Positions 47,301 through 59,300 of a stretch of 64,000 bases of DNA are shown here, in pieces; the first letter of the stretch is position 1, and each line of letters starts with the position of its first letter. Under the pieces are notes generated by a model. That model saw only the letters and a program-made list of their open reading frames with translations, made no database searches and was not told the origin of the DNA. The stretch comes from Parelaphostrongylus tenuis. Taxonomy: Eukaryota > Nematoda > Chromadorea > Rhabditida > Metastrongylidae. A program made the translations under genes and the position numbers. Location of the stretch: the NCBI GenBank assembly GCA_019055375.1, contig JAHQIW010004636.1, positions 62,001 to 126,000 on the forward strand, written 5' to 3'.

Positions 47301-50300
47301 TAGTCATAAAACTGTTGCTAGCTTTTGATGAAGAGGCGTTGGCAAACAGTTCATAATTTTGTGGCTGTTTTGGAACCTTGAATCATTTTCGTTATCGGGT
47401 AGGGGTTTTTGATGGGTAATTTTTTGTTGGACAAAAAGTTTTCATCAGGTTGTTGGTAAGAATGTGAAAGATTAAGTCTCGGAGAGTTCAGAAATACACA
47501 TCTTACAAGAAGCTCACAGCGGTGTAGCATTCAAAATAAAATTATGTTCCACTCGCGCTAGGTTCATCGCCCCATCATGTCGCGTGAGAGAGCTTTGCCC
47601 GTTGTCTCTTAGTAAACATTCGATAGTGTAAGTCTCGAATATCTCTATAATGCTCTTGCTTTCTAAGAAGGCCTTTGTACAGCGCTGTAGCATAGGGAAT
47701 ACTAATGAGTTTCGCATACGCCGTGTGAACCCATGGCATCGATCGATAGACCACACAGGTGCGGCTCACACGTGGAGTGCGATTCAAACGTAGATGCAAT
47801 TCTTGTTATCGAATTTAATATGTTTTCACAATTTGACAAGTAATTTAGATGAAACACACGACTGTGGTTGAAGGGTTTCCGCACGCGTTCACATTGTTTT
47901 CGTGCTTAGGCTTAGGCAGCTTAGGCTTGAACTTAGGCTTGAGATTGATAGCGGGTTATTTGGGATTATATAAAGAAAATGAAAAATTCAAGCACTATAA
48001 CGATAGAAGAAGGTTTCTTCTACAAGTCAAGTACAAATCTTGTCAATCACTATGAAACAGTTCCAGGAAATAACAAAAATTCTAGCGATTACGCGCGAGG
48101 CGTGTGAAGCACAGTCCTGTTTTGAACGCAACAGGACTATAATGAGGTTTTTTCGGAAACAAATACATTTTTGAACTCCTCAAATCATAGCCCTTTGAAC
48201 TATTACGTCTGACAAAAAGTTTTTGTTCCGCAGAAGGGATTCCCTTGGAATTTCCCTTCCCGATAATGAAAATGCTTCAAATCTTCAACTACAAGTAGTT
48301 TTATCAAAGACTCTTGTGTAATATTTAAATCTTACTTATCATACTTCCCTTCTTAGTAACGTTCAAAGTCTGAATATTATCACCAAACAAAAACTAGAAG
48401 ATAACGCGCTTCATCTGGATATCAATCACTCCGAATACCGCGCGAAAATTTAGCGCGAGGCCGCTTCCTATTGACGGCTGTCCCCAAAGGGTTTGCTTTT
48501 TTGAGCTTCGAAATACAAGCAACGAAGGTTCAATATGCTAACTTGTTTAGAGGTTTGCTGTCTATCTTGGATAATCCACGTATCGAGCGTAATGTACGTG
48601 ATCTGATTCGAGAGACGTTTGCAGACTACTTCTCTCGTATTACCGCTATACCTTCACCTACAATACAACCAGTCACATCAGTCGTTCCGGTTCCTCCTCC
48701 TCCACAGCCACCAGCGATAAAGTTGGTTTTTATCTGTGATCTGCTTGCCGTAAATAATTACGTAGAATCTTATCGTAGATATAATGAATCCTTGTGATAT
48801 GTTGCTTGCTGCATGAATCCGAACATTATAGATCACCGACAACGACGGCTTCGAATTCAAACCATACGTCGGTAATCAAAGAGAAAATACAGTTCAAAGA
48901 CGAAGACAAGATTAAAGAAAACGATCGGACTGAAAGAGATATAGTGAAGCAGAACAAGACACCAAGCCCACCAAATGGCACCGTGATAGCAGAGGAAGAA
49001 GAGGTAGACAACTTACATCTAAACGAATTTGGTTTTACACCATTTCACAGCACCACAATCTCAGTTTCTGAGAAATTTACTTGTGAGAATACTCGTCCAT
49101 TCCCTTATGTTAGAAGTCCTTATTGTTTTAAATGTAGATCAAGAAGAAACAGCAAGAAAAAGAATTCGACAAAGCGGTAGAGCGATTGCGAGACGATTTC
49201 AAAGCCACCATGATCTCTTTGCGGTGAGTTTTGATATTTAAACCTTCAATACTAGTTATCGGAGAATTTGGAAGGTTCTTTTCCGTTTGACGGCAAATGA
49301 TCTCTCACGCTGGTCAAGAACCTTTCATATGTGTTAGTAATCATTCGAGAACTTAAATCTCTGGTCAAAGACATACCTGGCGATTTCTTAAAAACCCCTT
49401 TGAACACTGTCTAATCCAGAATAAAATTATGTTCTACTTTGGCAGCGCAATTCCACTCTTACTTCACTGGAAGCACGAAAAGCATATCATCGCTTAGAGG
49501 AAATCTGGTAGCATCAGAATCTTACGTTTGATGTGGAGTTTTTTTTTTAAGCGGGGAAAAAATTTCTAATCGAATGCAAAAAAATGCAATTCTCATGTGA
49601 CGTGCTAACATATTTCGATAGATCGATGGCGCGCCACCGCATCGAATTTGCGGCGACCAAACCCCGCGACCGTAGGTTAACCGGTAAGCAAGCGCGTCGA
49701 AGATGTGAAACTCAGTTTTATTTTCTTTGTTACACTTGAGTGTAACGGTCTTTCCAGAAATAAGCACAGCACTGGAATTGTGGAACTTACGCTATCGAAT
49801 GATCACTAGTAGTCTAAAGGAGGAGCTCTGTCCTGCGAAAAAAATGCGTGTGTGAAACACATGTTTTCTTTTCGCTAATGCGTTTCAGAGAAGACTTTTA
49901 CGAAATTGCCACGTGCTGCTTTAGCCAGAGATTTAACGTTTTGAATGATTACTAACGCTGACATGAAAAGTCGTCCGGTGAGAGGGATCCTTTCTTCATC
50001 CTGTGCCGGCTGGCGGAAAAGTACCCTCCAAAATTGAATTAGATCTAAACTTGTTCAAGTATTTTGCTAAGTTTTATGAAGGTGTTCATTTATTCTTTCA
50101 AGGTGTTCGTGAAATAATCTTATACTACTACATCTGTTCAATTTTTGCTCTTCATAAGACCTAAATGATTTCTGCTCAGAGTTCTTTATGTTCAAGAGAA
50201 ACGTTCCGTGAGACCGAGGATGAGAGTGAGCGTGGTGAAGCAGTGCAACGGTTATTGCAAAAGCTTCTTGAAAGTGTAAGTTTATGAGGCAATTTCTCCT

Positions 50301-53300
50301 CACTTTCTTAATCATTGGATAGGTGTATAATAATAGGTGATTATTTCTTATCGAACAGTTCAATATAATATTCATTAACTCTTTCGGAACCGTAGAATCA
50401 CGGTCTCTGCATCTCTAACTGGAAACTTTGAACGGTCTGCTCCACGTCCTCTCCATCTCTAACTTCTAGCTTGCCATTGTTAGACGCACATCGCTGGGGT
50501 GGGAGATGCAGAGGTGGAGCAGACTATCAAAGTTTCCACCTAGAGATGCAGAGCTCATGGGTCCACGGTGCCAAAAGGTTAATCTCAATGCACAGTTAAT
50601 AAGTGATTTACACAATGTCTTTTTTGACAATGGCATTGCTATCTTTCCAATTAGTGCACAGTTTCTCTTCCGTAGATCCGAAGTTTTGCGGCTAGAACTT
50701 CTTGGATTGTCTTTGCTCATCTCCGTAAACTGTTAAACTGTAAACTGAAGTTCATATCCTATAATCTGTTCTACAAAGGTTGTGCTAGGATAGAAGGCAT
50801 AATGAGAGTGGTACGAACTACAACAGTCCACCTCTTTCATCTCGAGTCGCCAAATTCATGTATGGACTAGTGCTCTTATCAGAACATCTATATATGGATT
50901 TTTCTCTATATCTCAAGCTGACATTGTTATCATTTATTTTTATTTACACGACCCATCATCGCAATCTTCTTTGTGCGAATTCCAGTACGAATCTAGCATT
51001 AGATTCGTTTTTTCGTCTTCTTGAATGACGTTGATGCTGGTCGAGCATGTTTCCTCGCAATCTCAAGGATAGCGTGGCTGTGGCGTTCCATAGGACGTTC
51101 TTGTTGATTACCGGAGAGTGTTGAGAGGTGGAGCTTGGCCCACGTGCGCCGCGCCGAACATGCCAACTACTTGGCCACGACACCCTCATGCGACACTGTC
51201 GTGATTTGAATGACTGCTTGGGTGCTACTGAATATATCTGGCTTTTTTCCCAAATAAAATGTCTGAACTACTGCGACAGGTGAATGTGTTAATGATTTGC
51301 TTCCCCTATGAGAAGCATGTTTTGATCCATATCATTGGATCAGTCTGATCTTGTCTTTCGAAAATAAAGGAGCATGTATCAGAAATGAACTATATTCAGT
51401 TTTTATATGACCGAACGTTGCCTTTTTATGCAAGTGCCAGCACCTCTTTTCTGTTAGTTGTCTCGCATCACTCATCTCCCCAATTCTTGGGGGTGTGCGT
51501 GGTTGTTCGGTTACCACTCGACGATTCATGTTTTCTCAATGAATTCCATTGAATTCTGGTCGAGGCTTCTCGCATGAATCCTTGATTAGGTCTATTACAG
51601 CGGATCCAGGTGTTAGTCGTAGACGAAGACCCAAATGTTTTGGAGGACACTTCGAGGACAAGTTTGGTACTAATCTAAGTTATGAGAGGGATGAGAAGCT
51701 TAGTTCAGCCGAGTAAGCAGATGTGTTTGTATGTACATATGTGCACATATGTATACATGCTTATATCGTATAAATTCATATGTAGTCACCTTTGATTTCT
51801 TTTTTACTTTTGTTCATGTCTTATTAAATTTAAGGAGGATTCTATTGACGAAGATCAAATAGAGCCCGTAGCTCGTAGCGTCCAGTTTGTGATGGGTTGT
51901 CCAGTTGGTGGTAGCCGCCGATCAATTCTTCCTGATCCAGTAACTGAAGACGCGTTAGCTGATTGCTTCACGCACCCATTATTCATCATATTTCGCAATT
52001 TATGGTGAGGCCTTTTTAGGTAATTTTTTACCTGATGTGATGACATTCTAGAATGCAATTACATGATTAGGAACTGCACATATCTTTCATTTGTTGAGAA
52101 ACAAGTATACTTTTGTTCCAGTTATACTCCTGATACGGACGCCACGACACGGTCACTTATGGTTAACATGATTGCCACGATGCGTGACTACGATAATACA
52201 GTCACCTACCTTATGTTGTTCTTCATAAAGGTAAATTTGACGTTTTTGGAAGGTGTGGCCATATGGTGTCCATGTACGACTGAAGAATTCCTAGGTTACT
52301 GGCGTTTAATTTTTTTTTCCTCTTATTGAGAGGTGACTAACAAACGATTGTCAAGAAACCCAGTGGACTTCCCCTTTTCTTGTGTTCTACAGAAAATATG
52401 CAATGAAACAAGCACATGGATATCGCGCTTCAACTGAACAAAAAAACGCGTCGTTCAAAGCGTTTTAACGGCGATAAAGTTCATCCATACCTTGAGATAG
52501 GATTTCTCAACACATTCGCAATAGCGTGCATTGGTTTTTAACCCATACGGGATCACGGACCTAACTCTCTGCATCTCCAACCCCAAGCATGTTGCGTTTA
52601 ACAATGGCGTATAACCCCCGGCGTGCCGATGTTAGATGCAGCACTCCGGGGTTTAAACGTTATTGTTAGGCGCAAACGCTATGGGTTAGGGACGTAGAGG
52701 GTTGAGTGAATGGTTCCGCAAGGGTTCATGTTCTATTTTTGACGATTTCTTTTACCATTCGTGCTTTTTTACATCTTTTATGTAGTACAAATTCATAGTT
52801 CCTTCACTACAGATATTGTACCAGACTTTGCTGGAAAAAGGAAGCTTTTTTCAATAAAGTACAAGGGATGAACCTCTTGGCGCTCATCAATCCTTGAGGT
52901 ATGCGCCATGCCTTCGTCTTCAGCAGTCAATTTCTTTTGAGGTGGTTTGAATACAAATCTGACCTTAACTATAATTCGCCTTACGGAACGCCCAAGTCTG
53001 GCTATTCTCGAGATTGCAAGGAGTCGTGCTCAATTGGTATTCTGCGACGTTCATGAAGAAGAAGAAGAAGAGCGAGTTGAATGCTTGAAATACTGAGATG
53101 CGCAAAGTGAGAAAAAAAGGACTGTGGTACGGTTTATAAAAGTGATCTGATGAAAATCTAGTAATATACAAAGACCGCTTTTTGGCCCACACTTGTTCGT
53201 TAGGTCACAGATACATACCTATCTGTATGGTGCGTATTGAGCACAGTGTAATCCGCAATCATGGCGAATTGAATATCATCTCGTTTAACGTACGCCATAG

Positions 53301-56300
53301 ACCGCAGTTTTGCGAGTGATTTGGGCAATAAAACTAAGAGATGTTTTTTGTGGGTTACCTTACTCTTGTCTACTCTTGTTCCTTTTATTTTTCGTATATT
53401 TCAAACTTTTCCGAATGTATAAGACAAGATGCATTCGAGTGTTAGCTAGTCATCATGATAGTGTCCCTTTTGTTGAATTCAATCTAAAAATCAGCAATAA
53501 TTGATTACGTTTCCCCAATATGTGGAGTACTGTGCAAAAACGTTTGCCGTCAGCCGATATCTGAACCCAGATCTCACTCTTTCCGGGAGCGTATGCTAAC
53601 CATCACTACCGACGCTCGTTTTGCACAGCACTCTTATTTACGCTATAACGCGTTGTCTGCCAACAGCCAACCGTCGACGGTCTGGCGGGGCAGCCGCTAT
53701 CGGCATTGAACCCACTTGTGTTGACAGACATTGGATATCGATAATCAGTCTAAATTCTTTCTATTTTCACTGCCACTTGCAGTGGTATAATGTTATTAGT
53801 ATACCCAATATGTGGAGTACTGTGCAAAAAACGTTTGCATCAGCCGGGATTCGAACCCAGATCTCACTCTTTCCGGGAGCGTATAGCGTAAAAAAAGAGT
53901 GCTGTGCAAAACGAGCGTCGGTAGTGCAATGGTTAGCATATGCTCCCGGAAAGAATGAGATCTGGGTTCGAATCCCGGCTGACGCAAACGTTTTTGCTTA
54001 GTACTCCACATATTGGGTATACTATGAACATCATACCACTGCAAGTGGCAGTCAAAATAGAAAGAATTTAGACTGATTACGTTTCGTTTTAGGCAAATGA
54101 TGGGCTAAGCACTGACTGTATTTCATGTTATCGTGACGTGGCCCGTGCTCGAGGAGAGGAAATCGAGACGTTACTAACAGCTGATCTGCAGGTAAAATAC
54201 ATATACATTTGTGCTTTTGATTCGCAAAATTTATGTAGTTCTTTTTTCCAATAGCTATATGTTGTTGTCTCTCAATAATTAGTTCCATAGTTATTTTTTA
54301 ACCATCAATTATCGCCTATATTCTGTTGTTTAAAAAGTTGGTACCATTTTGGGAGCAGAGGGTAAGGTGAGAGGGCGATGGCGGAGTGGCTGATGGTGCT
54401 CGGCGCTGGATCAATCACACACTTCGCCACATTTCGGCAGTCAATAAGGAACTCCCCATCCTGGCTATCATCATGGTAGCAGGCAGGATTGTATGACCAG
54501 TAATCTACGGCGTTCATGAAGAAGGCATTGCCTCAAGCAAGCGGGGAGAAGAATCGAATACGAAAGTACTGGGGCTCGCACAGTTAAGAGAAATTGTGAT
54601 ACGGTCAAATAAAGTCATTGAAGAATTAGCGCTGTTATACTTTTACGTAGCATGTTGTTAAGAAAACAGGAATGCAATTCCGTTCAATAAAAGCATTACT
54701 TTCTCAAATACTTTAGGTGACAAGTACATATATCTTGAAAAGGTCATCATTACCTTACTTGAGTTGCCATGTTCATGAATTGTTCAGTGAAGTTTGATGT
54801 TTTATGTCCATATGTTTTGCGTATCATTGTAGCAGTGCGCGGTGGACGATGAGCAGTTATTCGCTTTCCTTGTACCTTATGTATTCCAAAAACTGGATGT
54901 CGAGGCGGGTGCAAGTGCATCGGTAAGTGGTTTCTCGTCAAGTAACAAATGGTAATCACAGCTGTAATGATTTCTGTTATAGACCCAGGGATATAGAGTG
55001 GTGTGCAAAAAGCTTGCGTCAACCGGGATTTGAACCTAGATCTTACTCTTTCCGGAAAGCATGTGCTAAACCGTTTGCACCACCGACGCTCGTTTTGCAC
55101 TCCACTTTTTCTACGCAACAAACGCGTTATCTGTCAACAGCCAACCGTCTACGGTGTAGCGGGGCAGTCATTATCAACATTGAACCCACTTTTGTTAACA
55201 GATATTGGGTTTCAATAATCAACCGGAAATCATTTTATTCAACCGCCTACTGTGGAGTTATGATGTTTCAATAAACGTAGTGATGTAGAGTGGTGTGCAG
55301 AAACGTTTGCGTCAACCGGAATTTGAACCCCACATCTTACTCTTTCCGATTGATTATTGATTTTTGATACCTTTATTTCGAGTGCTTTAGTAAGACCACG
55401 CTCAAATTTCAATAGATCCTTTCATTATTATTCGACGCCAACTTGTCATGTTTTCTGGTAAGGGCTCTTGTACAGCCCGGTACACGTGTTTCGTCCTTAC
55501 GGACTCGACAATCGTGCAGCAACCCGTCGTCTTTCGATATTTTTTATAGTCAGTTCTCTCGGGAGCTCTACTCTCTTACAAAGAGTCATCGAAAACGAAC
55601 GTTTTACACCTCTATGTCAAGCGATTTTCTGATTTTTGATCTATTGACTTTCCGATTTTATTACAGTTGGCTGTTGACAGATAACGCGTTTTTGCGTAGA
55701 GAAAGTGGAGTTGCAAAACAAGCGTCGGTGGTGCAACGGTTTAGCACATGCTCCCGGAAAGAGTAAGATCTGGGTTCGAATCTCGGTTTGATGCAACGTT
55801 TTTGCACACCACTCTGCATCACTGGGTTTATTGAAACATCATAACTCCGCAGTAGGCGATTGAATAAATTGTTTTCCGATTTTGTTATAGTTCATTAGTT
55901 TGATGATTTGTGATCGGTTGTAGATTTTATTGAATATCTGTCCCTGTCCTGTGAAAATATCGTGGTGGACATTGGCCGAGGAAAGTTTCATTTCACACTA
56001 AGGAATTTTTGAATGTCGTTTTCGGACTAGTTGGTTTATCTGGTTTGATCACCGCAGCTGGTGCTTTTGTCTTTTCAAGTGCACACCCAAGGTTCGCAAC
56101 ACATGATATTTTATTGACATGGCAGGATGGGAATCATCGAAAAGACTTCTTTATACGTATCTGTAGTATACAGAAGGTGTACATACGCATTTAGTGCTCA
56201 GTTAACAGTGTGTTTAGAAGATGGTGGATGTGTAGTAGAAACTACTCATACGAATCACCTGTTGTCTGTCCTGCGATAGATTTTAGGTTCTCTTTTGACA

Positions 56301-59300
56301 AATAGCGGGAGGGCTCTTTTAGTTCACTCTTGAACAGTCATTTCAGAATGAAATATATCATTTGGAAGTCACCGACGTGAGCCAAGCGTAAATAATTATC
56401 AAACTGGAGCAATAATTGATCCTTTTTCATTAGTAGCTGTGGTAATTCGTCGCAGGGGACCGGCAGATTTCAAAAAAGTAATATAAATATCGAAGTGCAC
56501 ATATTCTACATATCTTACAAAACTTATGGCGAATCTGACATAATCATAAATTGATAATCATCTAAAAGCTTAGGGACATAAAAGAACTCATAGTATACGT
56601 AGGTTATGAGAAGCTCTAAAATCGCCACTGAAGACTGCAGGAAAATTAATTTGTGGAGCTGAAAGCATGCCAAATAGGTTGCAGATCATTAGAAGGGCTG
56701 GTTTTTGATGGGAATGATCCACATACATCATCTATCGGGCATGTGAGCTGCCAGTGTGTTAATATTGACTCACTGAATGATGTCTTGAATCAAACTGTAT
56801 GCTCAACATTTATCTCGTGCACATACTTGTAATTCACTAAGTCTGTGTCTAACTTCTCATTTGACTATTTTACAGGTGTTCAATGTTGTCTGCTCGCACA
56901 TCGATGCTCATCAAATCATGCGATTGATTGGAGAAATCATCAGGTATCTCTTGTAATATGAATTGAAACACCAACAATGGATTTGAAAATAAATGGGTGG
57001 AAGCGCTTTGACTTTAAAAGTGTTCAAGATGAGCATATTTGCTCATTCTACGTTTCTTGCACCGATTGATTAACACGGAGTTAACACATAGATTTCATTC
57101 AATTTCACAGATTTTACTCATTGTAATAATATACATGTTACCTGACCAATGAAAGTTCTGCTTTCGTGATATTAACAAAAAATCCAAAATTCACTGAAAG
57201 CTTAGCTACTTTTAAATAAGTGTCATGCTTGCAACCTTGTGTCTTATGGACTCTTTTTTTTCCAAGAAGATGTGTCCAGCTTCGCGCAATCTTCAAGAAA
57301 AAAAAGGAAATAGTTTGTGAGACAGTTTCATTAGTAACGCCGAACTTTTGATGAAAGTTGTTTTTTTCGAACCTTTTGTTTTTTTTTCTATCAAGAAGGA
57401 ACAAAATTGTTGATCAGTGTTGATTTTAAAACAAATTGATATATAATTAAATGATTCCTGAGCGACTCGAATCCATGTATATGCGGTTTCTTAAATGTGG
57501 CACATAAAAAAGCGCATCAATTTTCCTTGAAACTGCGTGCAACGCAATGGCTTCCTGCAATAAGCATTGAACCGCGGTCACTAGGTTAGTCGTGCCCCTC
57601 TTCATCACCACGACTTCCATCTCTCTGGTGTCATCAAATTGATAAAGACCTTGTTTGACAGAATAAAATTGATGATTCGGCAAGCTATCGCAAGTCATTG
57701 TATGGGCATTCAATCACCCACGATGACGAAGTCGGGTGATAGCGCATCTTTTAAGGGTTGATCCACGCTGAACGCGCGCTGTTTATCTTTGTTACATATT
57801 TTCCTCGTGTTCAGTGCAAATGTTTAAGGGAAAATGTGACGCTGTTCCGAAAAGATTCATTTGCCCAGATTGTTTACGCATCGTTGGAGTGGCCCACCAC
57901 AGCACAATGGGCTTTTTGGTATTTAGGTCGGTGAATCTTTATTTTTGACGAGTAAGCGATTCTTTCATGAGGGAAGTTCGAGTTTGTATTTCAGTACATG
58001 CTGAAGGTATTCCTGGGGAATGGCTAATTCAACTTCTACCAAAGTTGAAATCGTCGCAGCACGCTGAAGCTATCGCTAATGTTTTGTTGATGTTGAAACG
58101 AGCAGGTGATTATGTGTTTAGTTTCTTTTTTTTCAAAATCATGTTCGAGTAGTAATGAATTGATTAGCTGAAATTCCACCGGAACATTGTATTCTTGTGC
58201 TGTTGCACCACTTTGCGTCGTAATTTATTTAACCTTTTATCACAGCAGTTATTATGATTAACGTTCAGATCGTGATCCTAATATGAACATGTTGCGAGCC
58301 TTATTTTCACGGACGCCGTTGTCTGATGACACGTTTACGATTGATTGTATCAAGGCAAGTCTCATTAATCGTTTTTGAGCTAATATCCAAGAAAAATGAA
58401 TTATTCTGGATGTTTCCATTTGTATGCTTGCACATTTATACGGCTTGTTTACGAAATGAATCTAATTTCAAGATTCTGATCGAAGATCCGTCGACTTGTA
58501 AACGAGTATCGGATAACGTGGGTAATTTGTTAAAAAAGCAGATGGCTGCAGGTGACTTGCATATCGGCGCATGTACTAAAGGAGCCTCGAAGAAAAGTCC
58601 ACAGAAGTTATCCATGGAACAGGTGACTCCATATTTGTTTGTAAAGCAAATATGCAAAAGGTTCAAAATTCGAATATTTTTAAGGTTCTGGCACATCTGG
58701 AACATTTTACTCAGCTCTGTCTCATGAAGGAGAAAAAAATAGCTGAGCAAATATTCTCAAATCCTACGGTTTTGGAAGCATTCATGGAGGCTGAAAAGTG
58801 GGAGCGTTTTTTTTCAAGTACCAGGTCGAGAAGGCATATAGAAATACGAAATGTTTATATTCGAATAAATCTAGTTGTTATAATAAGATTAATGCCCACG
58901 TTTGCTGATCAGATTGAGGAGACTTCCTCTCTTTGTATTCGTATTGTTACTTTTGTTGCAACTCTAGTTTTCCGTAATATCCAACTATTCTCCTAGAACT
59001 ATTCGAACTCGTGTTCGTGTTCACGCACATTCACCCAATGGTATTTTATGATTGTAGTATTCATGTAGTTTCAATGATAAATGGCACGTCTCATAGAGAT
59101 GTGGCGTCTACATTTTTGTTCAGAAACGACAAAGTGGCGCCGTTACGATCGAAATTTTCGCAGCTTTTCGCTGTTGTGAATATACTGCGTGATGAGTCGC
59201 GGGACAAAGAGCAATCTTCTCGAACGTTACGTGGCAATCGAGGTAGCAGTGCATCGTCGTCATCGAGTAAAACGAGGCATAAGGATGACGACAAAGATGT

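Noticed and set aside
53916..53987. Possible tRNA gene
   Set aside because: Acceptor and T arms pair, but no proper anticodon stem-loop and many dispersed relatives with the same tail; a SINE head.
53621..54044. Overlapping 126- and 82-codon frames on opposite strands
   Set aside because: Produced by the palindromic SINE pair; the peptides mirror each other.
57138..57404. 88-codon minus-strand frame
   Set aside because: Low-complexity Lys/Phe-rich translation of T-rich intron DNA; no motif or splice context.
57814..57828. INTS3 exon 21 starting after TTCAG at 57813
   Set aside because: That start gives a stop codon in the inherited phase; TTTAAG at 57828 restores the conserved [10 protein letters not shown].
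58436..58750. 104-codon minus-strand frame
   Set aside because: Antisense of INTS3 exons 24-25.
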